From Ambrosia x helenae (Eukaryota > Streptophyta > Magnoliopsida > Asterales > Asteraceae): 64,000 nucleotides of DNA. The DNA is taken from positions 80,432,555 to 80,496,554 of the forward strand of contig CM061232.1 in assembly GCA_030844895.1 (NCBI GenBank), read 5' to 3'. Both the position numbers and the translations under genes were made by a program. Of the stretch, positions 47,318-59,038 are shown piece by piece. Position 1 is the stretch's first letter; each line of letters begins with the position of its first letter. The notes below the pieces were generated by a model. That model saw nothing but the letters and a program-made list of their open reading frames with translations, made no database searches and was not told the origin of the DNA.

Positions 47318-47330
47318 AAAATTTAAACAA

Positions 47331-47758
47331 GTGAAAACATGCTATGTTAAAAAAACATTGAGCATCTATTGATGCAGTTTTGTTGGAAAGGTATTACAAT
47401 GTGAGAAATGAGGTACGTGATCTACGCATATGCCAATCCATAAGGCATAGGACCACTTCCTTTGTCGTTCATCGAGCATATGCCCAAGAACTGATGGATA
47501 ATTTTATTTGACTATAGACTAAATTACAAGTTTTGTCTTTTAGGTTTATATCAGATTGCAAAGAATGTCCTTTATGTTTAAAATAGACGAGTTTTGTACT
47601 TTACGTTTCAGAATCTTGCACGGTTTGTCCTTTGAGCCTAACCCAGTTAACTTTTACCGTTAAATGAAGGGTAAATTAGTCTTTTTAATCATTTATTTAA
47701 AATACAAGTTTAATAATTAATAAAATTATATTATATATTCTCCATCCATCTCTCTACC
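47331..47758. other. No gene seen; flank between LINE and LARD
   Basis: AT-rich. Ends with CTACC (47754-47758), the expected left target-site copy of the LARD; its partner lies beyond the window or inside the later insertion, so it cannot be confirmed. Confidence 0.45.
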
Positions 47759-50466
47759 TGTAACACCCCAACCGATGGCGGAAACATCGAGGTGTCACGT
47801 AGTGACGATTGTTCAATAGCTCATGGACTAAAAGTGTAAATATTGATACATTGATTAAATAGTTTATTACATTGAAATGAGATACAACGATTCTAAATGT
47901 CAACTAAACTGAAATACAATGAACCCAAAATCTAAATAAAATTCCAAAAGCTTAAAAGTCATCTCATAAATAACCTGAAACATGTACGAAAATAGTATAT
48001 GTCAATACAAAATGTATTGGTGAGCATACCCTGTTCGTATACATATAGTAGAAAAGTGTTTCGCAATTCATGTGTTGTATACTGTTTGCAATTATGTAAT
48101 AAGTAATATCCGTTCAAAATCAACCCTATGTAAAGAAAAGCAGATATATATAGTATGCGCTAGTAGTAATGTAATACATAGCAATGACAAGGACTCTCAA
48201 CAGAGTCATAAGGGTATATACCATAGTACTATTCATTGAAATGCCAGGCCCTCAAAGGTTAATGATTTTGACAAGTCATAGACACACAAATTAACATAAA
48301 GCAAACACACATGAGAATTGCATTTAGTAAAAGAAATAGAAACTTGATTGTAAGTACATGAGTCACCCCAAAATGTAAAACAGTAAAAAGGGGAAAGATA
48401 TACTCACAGTTTGCGAAAGTGATCCAAATCCAACTTAAGTGGTCGTGAGCTAAGTAATGGGAATTCCGAGGAATTCAACCTATAATGTGTAAGAATACTA
48501 ATAAGGGAAAAGTCTAAAAGTCTATGGTATCTAGGGTCTAAGGCATTAGGGTTTGCTAAGTCGATTTGGGGAATTAGAGTTTTTATGATTAGTCGAATTT
48601 ATGTAAAAGTTGTATATAAAAAAAATAATATACCAACGTTTGTAGATATGATTTAAGTAATATAATTATTACCAATTGAGTAATTAGGTTAAAATATGTT
48701 TAAATACTTAATACAAAATAATTCAGTTAATTACAATTATTATAAATAAATGTAATAATCATAAATATTGAAATAAATAATTATGAGTTACATGGTGATC
48801 CAAAAAATGATCATAAAGACTTTCAATCATATGAATATTTTCTATTTTATAGGAAAAGTATTTATAAAATAGATGTCTAAATAAGATAAATAAATAAATG
48901 TTTAATTATGTCTATTTAAACGTAAATAAGACTAATAATACCAGACATGATCCAAAAATGTTATTTTTATAGAAAATAGATGCTTTCTGATGTAAACACA
49001 TTAAAATAATTTTCCCATAATTTATATAAACTTATTTATATTTAAAACTGATTTAACGAGATTAAATCATGTTTAAATGATTTAAAAATAGGAAAATCTA
49101 TAAAATAAATGATTTCTGAGCCAATAATTTTTATTTCAGTACTTAATAATTAGAAATAATTTATGACAAATTTTGAGACAAAAACCATTAGGAATGAATT
49201 TTTAATCAATTAAATATGATTAAAACAAATTAAATAATAAAAATTACGAAAATAAAATATTTTCCAGAAATAAAAAATATGATAATTTTCTATGAGATGT
49301 CAAGAAGCTACACCTAAATTTTCATAATTTTTGGAGCAAAAATGAATTTAATATGAATATTCTAAGTTAAATGCATTTAAAAGTGTTTATAATATCAAAA
49401 TAAGATTAATAACTGAAAATGAAACAAATGAAACAAATGTGGGCCTGGAAGGAATTGAACCCGTGACCTTTGGTTTGAGGAACAAGGAACTCAACCACTA
49501 GACCAAGCAATGCTTTTGTTATAGAATTTGATACGAAATATATTTAACAAATATAAATAATCCTATCTTCTTCCCCAAATTTACTCAAGAACCCTAACCC
49601 TAGATTGAAATTCAATAACTCGAAGGCAACAAGATTAATCCCTGAATTGATAGGGCTTTCAAAGAGGACACTACAAGGATCAAAATAGCATCAAAATAAA
49701 AGACTCACATCGCGTATTAAGGTTGTGTATGAAGGTTTGAAGCCCACGCATATATGCGGCCAATTGAAGCTTTCTGGACATCATTTGGATGATCTGAGTG
49801 CGAGTTTCAGTTGGGTAAGGTTCGGGAATGATGTGAATTGGTGTAAATATAGTGTTGTTCGAAGATTATTAACATTTAACTAAGATTATTAAAACTCGCC
49901 GGTTACATAATAAAACTCGAATTAAACTCAATAAATCTAGATAAATAACGCTTGTAACAGATCACTCATGGTTCGAAACTGATGGAGAATCAAAATGGTG
50001 AAATAAAAACAGCTTGAAAACGCCTAAACGGCCCGATTAATATTCGCCGGAGACAAAATCCGGTGGCCGGATTATCGCAGGAAAAACGGCCGGCAGGAGG
50101 GAGGGAAGGCAGTTTTAAAAGTTTTGCTAATTGGCAGAAAAGGTCCCTAGAGTTTATCTTGGTTAGAATCCTTTATAATTAGTTAGTTTTGTTCTTTATA
50201 GAACTTAACCAAGTTACTAAGTTAACCTAAAATGTTTTTAAACTTTATAAAACTTGCATTTTTTTTATAAAATCTATGCCGAATAACGTTTCAACACGTG
50301 CATTTGATTAAAACTTATACCCGATCCATAATAAATATAACGATAAATTTTTAGTTCGGTATAAAAATTAAATTTGAAAACGACGAAACTCACAGAGACT
50401 ATAATGGAAATATTCGTAGGACTATTATTGATAGTTAAATGTAAGACGAGGGTGACGGATGTCACA
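47759..50466 (-). repeat. LARD LTR 1
   Basis: TGTAACACCCCAACC at the low end, GACGGATGTCACA at the high end. Nearly identical to LTR 2 over 2.7 kb. Carries a tRNA-like segment at 49440-49515. Confidence 0.93.
49440..49515 (-). other. tRNA-derived segment in LARD LTR 1
   Basis: On the minus strand TGGTCTAGTGG (49495-49505) matches the pol III A box and GGTTCAATTCC (49451-49461) the B box, 33 bases apart. Acceptor-stem halves do not pair, so it is not a functional tRNA but resembles the head of a plant SINE or a captured tRNA. Confidence 0.6.
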
Positions 50467-50502
50467 GTCTCCCCTACTTTAGAAAATTTCGTCTCGAAAT
50501 TT
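50467..50502 (-). promoter_or_regulatory. LARD polypurine tract and adjacent palindrome
   Basis: Minus strand CTAAAGTAGGGGAGAC ends directly at the LTR start TGTGACATCC. Next to it is a palindrome with arms AAATTTCG/CGAAATTT around TCT (50484-50502), the same core as beside the chromovirus PPT. A second PPT-like copy lies near 50728-50745. Confidence 0.75.
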
Positions 50503-52270
50503 ATTTCAAGTGGAGGTTACTATGAAACAAAAAGCGTTGTAAAAGTTAAGTAGGTGTTAAAAATTGCATCAGTTATTATTTAACAAAATTTAAAGTAGTG
50601 GTTTAATATTCAAAGCAAAAGCTTTAAAATCTTTTACAGTTAAATCAAAGTTAGAAAGTTGAGAGTTTAAATGAGGAAAGTTTTGAGAATGTGTAACTGG
50701 TGAGGGTAGGGGTACTAATGAAGCAGTCTAACCTACTTTAGAAAAGTTTCTGTCCGGACTTTATTAAAGACATGCAACAGGCTTTTTACTAACAGAGAGT
50801 GTAAGAGTACACAATGTTTGTGTTTTCTGTGTGGATGGTCAAGACAAAGACTCTAGGAATATGAATTGAAGCTCGGGTAAGAATCGTTCTTATCGAAATT
50901 GCTAGCTATTAGTCAACGGTCTAATGAAGAGGTAATCATAAAGTAATGGGTAGGTTCTTGGTCAGACTCCTAGTCCGTTCCCGCAGTATCGTTTATGCTT
51001 ATATATAGGGTGTACCGCAACTGACCCACCACACTCCCGATACTCTGGACTCGTACTGATTGTCTACCAATAGTCTAAATAGAATTACACACCACCCTCA
51101 TGTACCTGTAAGCCTATGATTGCGTTTCGGGCCGTAATCATCGATTTACCTTACACTAGGGTGTTATGCTTTTCCATAACCCTAACATGAATTAAATGTG
51201 TGCAACCAATATGTAAGAGCCACTGTAATGAAATAATGTTTAATCATGACATGGTTAGAGGTCCTTCCCTTTCGGGTTTTCCCTTTAACCGTAATGAGAA
51301 TAACATGTAAGTATAAGACATGGTTAGAGGTTCTTCCCTTTCGGGTTCACCCTTAACCGGTAACTTCTGTTCACATCGTTGGGCTCTAAACACCTATATT
51401 GATAAACTCCGAGATTTACACCGTTCCCCTCGGATTAAATAAATACTCTAATCCGAGTCGTACGTGGGCACTGGCTTAGATCCCATACGAGTTATCAACT
51501 AGTATGTTCGTTGGCCATGATGATGAACAAAATAATGTAAGTATAACAGGGTTTTGCTCAAAACAGGAAAGAAAATGTGCATACCAAATGTGCGCTCATG
51601 TAAGTATATAAGGATAGCATAAAATTTTCGATTGAAAGGATAGTATAATATAAATCGAGTAAATTGTTCAAAATGAAAGTAAACGAGTTAAATTAATGCT
51701 CAAAACCAGTGTTGTAAGAATAACTACTTAGTGGGAGAATAGTTGCGAATAACGCGGGAAAATAACCACCAATAAAAGAATAATACAAGAATAATAAGAT
51801 TATGTGCGAACGTAAATATAAATAGAATGGTGTAAAAATAATGGAATTTACTGTAAATGAAAGTGCGCAGAACAGACGTATAGTCTACTGGTATGAGGAT
51901 AACTTTTTAGAATTTGAAGTGTGTTTTAGATTTAAAACAGGTTCATATGGAAAGATTTCGTAGGTACACATTTTCATGCGTTTACGGGAAGTCGAGTTTG
52001 AAAAGTGTTATAAGGCATATTATTAGTTGCAAGTTCCTCCCGAAAACATATATTGGATATGTTATATGAAAACAAAAGGTTTACATTTGACTGGTAAAAT
52101 ATGCAATGCAAGTTTATAAAATGCAAGGTGAAACCATTTCATGAAGTATGTGTAAATCTAATGTGTTTTAAAAGACCAAGATTTAAGACGACGTGAATGA
52201 TAAGATTAACGTATGTAATAAATTACCAATATTTAAGAAAATTCATAATTAACGAGATGTAGAAATAGAT

Positions 52271-52513
52271 CCTTGAGATGTGGATTTCACTCCTAACTCA
52301 AAGATGTATTTCAAAATGGAAACGATTGCGGAATGAAACCAATCACTAAGTTAAGGATATCAATCCCAGCTTAGTGTTAAGTTTCTTTTTGAAGGAAATA
52401 CTCTTTGAGGTGTGGATGTCACTCCTATCTCAAAGACATATTCCAAAGACTAATAACATATAGAGGAGTGAAACTAATCACCAAGGTATGGATGTCACTT
52501 CTAACTTGGTGAT
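52271..52513 (-). ncRNA. Four-hairpin structured leader in the LARD RNA
   Basis: Hairpins at 52271-52303, 52344-52376, 52403-52435 and 52477-52513. Every loop is 19 nt and shares the plus-strand pattern TGGATGTCACTCCTAA. Stems are 7, 7, 7 and 9 bp with different sequences that remain complementary (CACTAAG/CTTAGTG; CTTTGAG/CTCAAAG; ATCACCAAG/CTTGGTGAT). In the first, one pair is C-A on the plus strand but G-U in the minus-strand RNA, the genomic sense. They sit about 215-455 nt after the 5' LTR, where packaging and dimerisation signals of LTR elements usually lie. A role in RNA packaging is inference. Confidence 0.72.
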
Positions 52514-52710
52514 ATCGTTTCGTTTGTGAAATACGAGTGTCTTCTTTTCCAAGCAAAATATCGAATGAATAACGAGAAATAATCATAGTGAAAATCTCAT
52601 GAAAGAAAATATAAGAAATAAGAGAAATGTACACGAGAGGACTCGTGAAAATAAGCTTAGTTATAGACTAGGCTAAAAGGCATTCTAATAACCTAATTCC
52701 CTATAACCAT

Positions 52711-52723
52711 GGCTCTGATACCA
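52711..52723 (-). promoter_or_regulatory. LARD primer-binding site 1
   Basis: Minus strand TGGTATCAGAGCC, three bases after LTR 2; perfect match to the usual plant initiator tRNA-Met site. Confidence 0.9.
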
Positions 52724-52726
52724 ATC

Positions 52727-55436
52727 TGTAACACCCCAACCGATGGCGGAAACATCGAGGTGTCACGTAGTGACGATTGTTCAATAGCTCATGGACTAAA
52801 AGTGTAAATATTGATACATTGATTAAATAGTTTATTACATTGAAATGAGATACAACGATTCTAAATGTCAACTAAACTGAAATACAATGAACCCAAAATC
52901 TAAATAAAATTCCAAAAGCTTAAAAGTCATCTCATAAATAACCTGAAACATGTACGAAAATAGTATATGTCAATACAAAATGTATTGGTGAGCATACCCT
53001 GTTCGTATACATATAGTAGAAAAGTGTTTCGCAATTCATGTGTTGTATACTGTTTGCAATTATGTAATAAGTAATATCCGTTCAAAATCAACCCTATGTA
53101 AAGAAAAGCAGATATATATAGTATGCGCTAGTAGTAATGTAATACATAGCAATGACAAGGACTCTCAACAGAGTCACAAGGGTATATACCATAGTACTAT
53201 TCATTGAAATGCCAGGCCCTCAAAGGTTAATGATTTTGACAAGTCATAGACACACAAATTAACATAAAGCAAACACACATGAGAATTGCATTTAGTAAAA
53301 GAAATAGAAACTTGATTGTAAGTACATGAGTCACCCAAAATGTAAAACAGTAAAAAGGGGAAAGATATACTCACAGTTTGCGAAAGTGATCCAAATCCAA
53401 CTTAAGTGGTCGTGAGCTAAGTAATGGGAATTCCGAGGAATTCAACCTATAATGTGTAAGAATACTAATAAGGGAAAAGTCTAAAAGTCTATGGTATCTA
53501 GGGTCTAAGGCATTAGGGTTTGCTAAGTCGATTTGGGGAATTAGAGTTTTTATGATTAGTCGAATTTATGTAAAAGTTGTATATAAAAAAAATAATATAC
53601 CAACGTTTGTAGATATGATTTAAGTAATATAATTATTACCAATTGAGTAATTAGGTTAAAATATGTTTAAATACTTAATACAAATTAATTTAGTTAATTA
53701 CAATTATTATTATAAATAAATGTAATAATCATAAATATTGAAATAAATAATTATGAGTTACATGGTGATCCAACAAATGATCATAAAGACTTTCAATCAT
53801 ATGAATATTTTCTATTTTATAGGAAAAGTATTTATAAAATAGATGTCTAAATAAGATAAATAAATAAATGTTTAATTATGTCTATTTAAACGTAAATAAG
53901 ACTAATAATACCAGACATGATCCAAAAATGTTATTTTTATAGAGAATAGATGCTTTCTGATGTAAACACATTAAAATAATTTTCCCATAATTTATATAAA
54001 CTTATTTATATTTAAAACTGATTTAACGAGATTAAATCATGTTTAAATGATTTAAAAATAGGAAAATCTATAAAATAAATTATTTCTGAGCCAATAATTT
54101 TTATTTCAGTACTTAATAATTAGAAATAATTTATGACAAATTTTGAGACAAAAACCATTAGGAATGAATTTTTAATCAATTAAATATGATTAAAACAAAT
54201 TAAATAATAAAAATTACGAAAATAAAATATTTTCCAGAAATAAAAAATATGATAATTTTATATGAGATGTCAAGAAGCTACACCTAAATTTTCATAATTT
54301 TTGGAGCAAAAATGAATTTAATATGAATATTCTAAGTTAAATGCATTTATAAATGTTTATAATATCAAAATAAGATTAATAACTGAAAATGAAAAAAATG
54401 AAACAAATGTGGGCCTGGAAGGAATTGAACCCGTGACCTTTGGTTTGAGGAACAAGGGACTCAACCACTAGACCAAGCAATGCTTTTGTTATAGAATTTG
54501 ATACGAAATATATTTAACAAATATAAATAATCCTATCTTCTTCCCCAAATTTACTCAAGAACCCTAACCCTAGATTGAAATTCAATAACTCGAAGGCAAC
54601 AAGATTAATCCCTGAATTAATAGGGCTTTCAAAGAGGACACTACAAGGATCAAAATGGCATCAAAATAAAAGACTCACATCGCGTATTGAGGTCGTGTAT
54701 GAAGGTTTGAAGCCCACGCATATATGCGGCCAATTGAAGCTTTCTGGACATCATTTGGATGATCTGAGTGCGAGTTTCAGTTGGGTAAGGTTCGGGAATG
54801 ATGTGAAATGGTGTAAATATAGTGTTATTCGAAGATTATTAGCATTTAACTAAGATTATTAAAACTCGCCGGTTACATAATAAAACTCGAATTAAACTCA
54901 ATAAATCTAGATAAATAACGCTTGTAACAGATCACTCATGGTTCAAAACTGATGGAGAATCAAAATGGTGAAATAAAAACAGCTTGAAAACGCCTAAACG
55001 GCCCGATTAATATTCGCCGGAGACAAAATCCGGTGGCCGGATTATCGCCGGAAAAACGGCCGGCAGGAGGGAGGGAAGGCAGTTTTAAAAGTTTTATAAT
55101 TGGCAGAAAAAGTCCCTAGAGTTTATCTTGGTTAGAATCCTTTATAATTAGTTAGTTTTGTTCTTTATAGAACTTAACCAAGTTACTAAGTTAACCTAAA
55201 ATGTTTTTAAACTTTATAAAACTTGCATTTTTTTTATAAAATCTATGCCGAATAACGTTTCAACACGTGCATTTGATTAAAACTTATACCCGATCCATAA
55301 TAAATATAACGATAAATTTTTAGTTCGGTCTAAAAAATTAAATTTGAAAACGACGAAACTCACAGGGACTATAATGGAAATATTTGAAGGACTATTATTG
55401 ATAGTTAAATGTAAGACGAGGGTGACGGATGTCACA
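52727..55436 (-). repeat. LARD LTR 2
   Basis: 2710 bp, shared between the two internal regions. Differs from LTR 1 at scattered single bases and a 3-bp insertion near 53705. tRNA-like segment repeated at 54410-54490. Confidence 0.93.
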
Positions 55437-57374
55437 GTCTCCCCTACTTTAGAAAATTTCGTCTCGAAATTTATTTCAAGTGTAGGTTACTATTAAACAA
55501 AAAGCGTTGTAAAAGTTAAGTAGGTGTTAAAAATTGCATCAGTTATTATTTAACAAAATTGAAAGTAGTGGTTTAATATTCAAAGCAAAAGCTTTAAAAT
55601 CTTTTACAGTTAAATCAAAGTTAGAAAGTAGAGAGTTTAAATGAGAAAAGTTTTGAGAATGTGTAACTGGTGAGGGTAGGGGTACTAATGAAGCAGTCTC
55701 CCCTACTTTAGAAATTGCTAGCTATTAGTCAACGGTCTAATGAAGATGTAATCATAAAGTAATGGGTAGGTTCTTGGTCAGACTCCTAGTCCGTTCCCGC
55801 AGTATCGTTTATGCTTATATATAGGGTGTACCGCAGCTGACCCACCACACTCCCGATACTCTGGACTCGTACTGATTGTCTACCAATAGTCTAAATAGAA
55901 TTACACACCACCCTCATGTACCTGTAAGCCTATGATTGCGTTCCGGACCGTAATCATCGATTTACCTTACACTAGGGTGTTATGCTTTTCCATAACCCTA
56001 ACATGAATTAAATGTGTGCAACCAATATGTAAGAGCCACTGTAATGAAATAATGTTTAATCATGACATGGTTAGAGGTCCTTCCCTTTCGGGTTTTCCCT
56101 TTAACCGTAATGAGAATAACATGTAAGTATAAGACATGGTTAGAGGTTCTTCCCTTTCGGGTTCACCCTTAACCGGTAACTTCTGTTCACATCGTTGGGC
56201 TCTAAACACCTATATTGATAAACTCCGAGATTTACACCGTTCCCCTCGGATTATATAAGGATAGCATAAAATTTTCGATTGAAAGGATAGTATAATATAA
56301 ATCGAGTAAATTGTTCAAAATGAAAGTAAACGAGTTAAATTAATGCTCAAAACCAGTGTTGTAAAAATAACTACTTAGTGGGAGAATAGTTGCGAATAAC
56401 GCGGGAAAATAACCACCAATAAAAGAATAATACAAGAACAATAAGATTATGTGCGAACGTAACTATAAATAGAATGGTGTAAAAATAATGGAATTTACTG
56501 TAAATGAAAGTGCGCAGAACAGACGTATAGTCTACTGGTATGAGGATAACTTTTTAGAATTTGAAGTGTGTTTTAGATTTAAAACAGGTTCATATGGAAA
56601 GATTTCGTAGGTACACATTTTCATGCGTTTACGGGAAGTCGAGTTTGAAAAGTGTTATAAGGCATATTATTAGTTGCAAGTTCCTCCCGAAAACATATAT
56701 TGGATATGTTATATGAAAACAAAAGGTTTACATTTGACTGGTAAAATATGCAATGCAAGTTTATAAAATGCAAGGTGAAACCATTTCATGAAGTATGTGT
56801 AAATCTAATGTGTTTTAAAAGACCAAGATTTAAGACGACGTGAATGATAAGATTAACGTATGTAATAAATTACCAATATTTAAGAAAATTCATAATTAAC
56901 GAGATGTAGAAATAGATCCTTGAGATGTGGATTTCACTCCTAACTCAAAGATGTATTTCAAAATGGAAAACGATTGCGGAATGAAACCAATCACTGAGTT
57001 AAGGATATCAATCCCAACTTAGTGTTAAGTTTCTTTTTGAAGGAAATACTCTTTGAGGTGTGGATGTCACTCCTATCTCAAAGACATATTCCAAAGATAA
57101 ATAACATATAGAGGAGTGAAACTAATCACCAAGGTATGGATGTCACTCCTAACTTGGTGATATCGTTTCGTTTGTGAAATACGAGTGTCTACTTTTCCAA
57201 GCAAAATATCGAATGAATAACGAGAAATAATCATAGTGAAAATCTCATGAAAGAAAATATAAGAAATAAGAGAAATGTACACGAGAGGACTCGTGAAAAT
57301 AAGCTTAGTTATAGACTAGGCTAAAAGGCATTCTAATAACCTAATTCCCTATAACCATGGCTCTGATACCAATC
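55437..57374 (-). other. LARD internal region 2, with two deletions
   Basis: Same as internal region 1 but lacking about 155 bp between CTACTTTAGAAA and TTGCTAGC (near 55713) and about 160 bp between CCTCGGATTA and TATAAGGATAG (near 56252). Both junctions fall at short matching ends, typical of illegitimate recombination. The four hairpins are kept (56916-57168), with one stem base changed in the second. Confidence 0.85.
57359..57371 (-). promoter_or_regulatory. LARD primer-binding site 2
   Basis: Minus strand TGGTATCAGAGCC, three bases after LTR 3. Confidence 0.9.
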
Positions 57375-57624
57375 TGTAACACCCCAACCGATGGCGGAAA
57401 CATCGAGGTGTCTCGTAGTGACGATTGTTTAATAGCTCATGGACTAAAAGTGTAAATATTGATACATTGATTAAATAGTTTATTACATTGAAATGAGATA
57501 CAACGATTCTAAATGTCAACTAAACTGAAATACAATGAACCCAAAATCTAAATAAAATTCCAAAAGCTTAATAGTCATCTCATAAATAACCTGAAACATG
57601 TACGAAAATAGTATATGTCAATAC
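57375..57624 (-). repeat. LARD LTR 3, interrupted
   Basis: First 250 bp of a third LTR copy, cut at GTCAATAC by the plus-strand chromovirus; the continuation (AAAATGTATTGG) is expected beyond the window end. Confidence 0.9.
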
Positions 57625-58004
57625 TGTGACACCCGGCAAACTCAGGTTAGTAACGTTGACTAAACTAGTAAGTCTACCTTAGCGAGTCATACATATTACG
57701 TACTTAACGGAGTCAGTCGAGTCGGTATGATGATTCTGGGAATCATCGGGAGTCGTTACGATGATCCGCGGGGTCATCGGAAGTCGGTCCATAACCATGT
57801 GTACAAGGATTGGTGATTCGTGGAATCGCCGGGTTTAATGCACACACGAGTCTCGAGTCCCGGGAATTGGTGAACGGATGTAAACGTGTTAGTTATCATG
57901 CATTATATGTTTGTAATCATTATGTGACTTATCGGTATGTGAATACGTGTTTATATGTGTTAAAATAGCGTTTAATGCGCCGAAAACCCAGCTTGGAGGA
58001 TTTC

Positions 58005-58122
58005 AGGCGATTAGGATCTAGAAAAGGGCCTAATCGCCTATATATAGGCGAGTAGGAGGAGGATAGCAGGCGATTGGGACCTAATCGCCTGATGTATCAT
58101 GCGATTAGGCCCCCAATCGCAT
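58005..58122. repeat. Palindrome cluster 1 in LTR
   Basis: Three inverted repeats: arms AGGCGATTAGG/CCTAATCGCCT (58005-58015 and 58029-58039), CAGGCGATT-GG/CCTAATCGCCTG (58067-58091), and ATGCGATTAGG/CCAATCGCAT (58099-58122). They lie 50-170 bp before the likely TATA box. Confidence 0.85.
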
Positions 58123-58961
58123 GACAGGAGCTGCTAATCGCCTATACTGCAGAGTCCGGGTCAAAACACCTATAAATAGAACCCTTAACTCCCCAAACAC
58201 CTCTAGAACAACCCTAGCTGATCCCAAGCCACCCACACACCTTGAAACACCTCTGGAACTCATTTTGCTACAAAAATCACCATCTCCAAGCCTACACACC
58301 TTTCTTTAACAAAATCCAAGGTGTGTTCTTCATCCCTAACCTTTGTAAAGTTGTTATTTTGGTTCCCCCAAAGGTCCAGACCTTGTTTTACTAAGTTGTG
58401 TCTTTAAAAAACCTTTCAAAAGAGTTCTAAACCAAGTCTACACCTTGATGCTTGTTATATGTGAAGTTTACATGCATATGTTGGTCTTCTTGGTGATTAT
58501 AACATGAGTGTTTCCACGATATGATTGTACTTCTATTATGTAGAGATTATTAGGAAGGTTATCTTAGAGTTTGAGCCATTGTTGTTGTGTTTTGATGAAA
58601 ATGTGTATTTTGACCCATTTGAATGTTCTTGAAGATTTAGAATGATTATGGTATGATTGTTGATGCAATGTTGTTAGAATTCATACTAGGAAGATGTTAG
58701 ATCAGAGGTTTGATGAATTGCAAGTTTGTAGAGATTGAAATTTGATTGTTTCCATTTAAGGAAAGTTAAGGTTGGTTGGTGAAACCTAGTACTTTGCCAT
58801 TTTAGGAAATAATTGCTTAGAACATGTTAGATCAGTGATATGTTGAGGGGTTTTGCTTGGAATGGGTTGGTAAATGATTTAGGTTTGATATTGGGTGTTG
58901 TTGCATGTTTCGGATCTGATTTGGAGGGTTAAACGCGCGAAAATCCGTTACACAGCAGCAG

Positions 58962-59038
58962 CAGGCGATTAGGAATCCTAATCGCCTGATGCTGAAGGCG
59001 ATTGGGCATGCATGAAGGCGATTAGGACCCTAATCGCC
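58962..59038. repeat. Palindrome cluster 2 in LTR
   Basis: A perfect 27-nt palindrome, arms CAGGCGATTAGGA/TCCTAATCGCCTG (58962-58988), and a second with arms GGCGATTAGG/CCTAATCGCC (59017-59038). The same core as cluster 1, about 0.9 kb downstream and after the likely transcription start. Confidence 0.88.

Larger units (their letters stand above)
26515..47330 (-). mobile_element. L1-type LINE, split into three pieces by younger insertions
   Basis: Pieces are 47330-45485, 31488-30353 and 29051-26515. Read leftwards they give ORF1 (RRM type), then ORF2 with AP-type endonuclease, reverse transcriptase and a zf-RVT region, ending in a run of nine T (26515-26523), the poly-A tail on the other strand. 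Removing the two insertions and one copy of each target duplication restores continuous homology across both junctions, so the LINE was there first. Total LINE length is about 5.5 kb, close to full length. Numerous stops and frameshifts show it is old. I could not find a convincing LINE target duplication. Confidence 0.9.
50467..52726 (-). other. LARD internal region 1, non-coding
   Basis: 2260 bp without protein-coding sequence. The primer-proximal end (high coordinates) holds four related hairpins (52271-52513). The middle holds two copies of GACATGGTTAGAGGTCCTTC / ACATGGTTAGAGGTTCTTCC with CTTTCGGGTT (about 51247 and 51317), a roughly 70-bp tandem repeat. Confidence 0.85.
47759..57624 (-). 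mobile_element. LARD-like element, LTR-internal-LTR-internal-LTR
   Basis: LTR copies at 47759-50466 (2708 bp), 52727-55436 (2710 bp) and 57375-57624 (interrupted) alternate with internal regions 50467-52726 (2260 bp) and 55437-57374 (1938 bp). In minus-strand sense each internal region starts with a perfect tRNA-Met primer site and ends with a polypurine tract. Neither internal region has any coding capacity, so the element depended on proteins from a relative, probably Tekay-like because it shares the same primer site, spacing and PPT palindrome. The tandem form is best explained by unequal recombination between LTRs. The second internal region lacks two blocks (about 155 and 160 bp) present in the first. 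Confidence 0.93.

Noticed and set aside
49440..49515. A functional tRNA gene
   Set aside because: A and B boxes are present but acceptor ends do not pair and the T-stem is poor; repeated with the LTR.
52425..57282. Two nearly identical 69-codon minus-strand frames (52425-52634 and 57073-57282)
   Set aside because: They match only because the LARD leader is duplicated; the region is better explained by RNA hairpins, and no protein family is recognisable.
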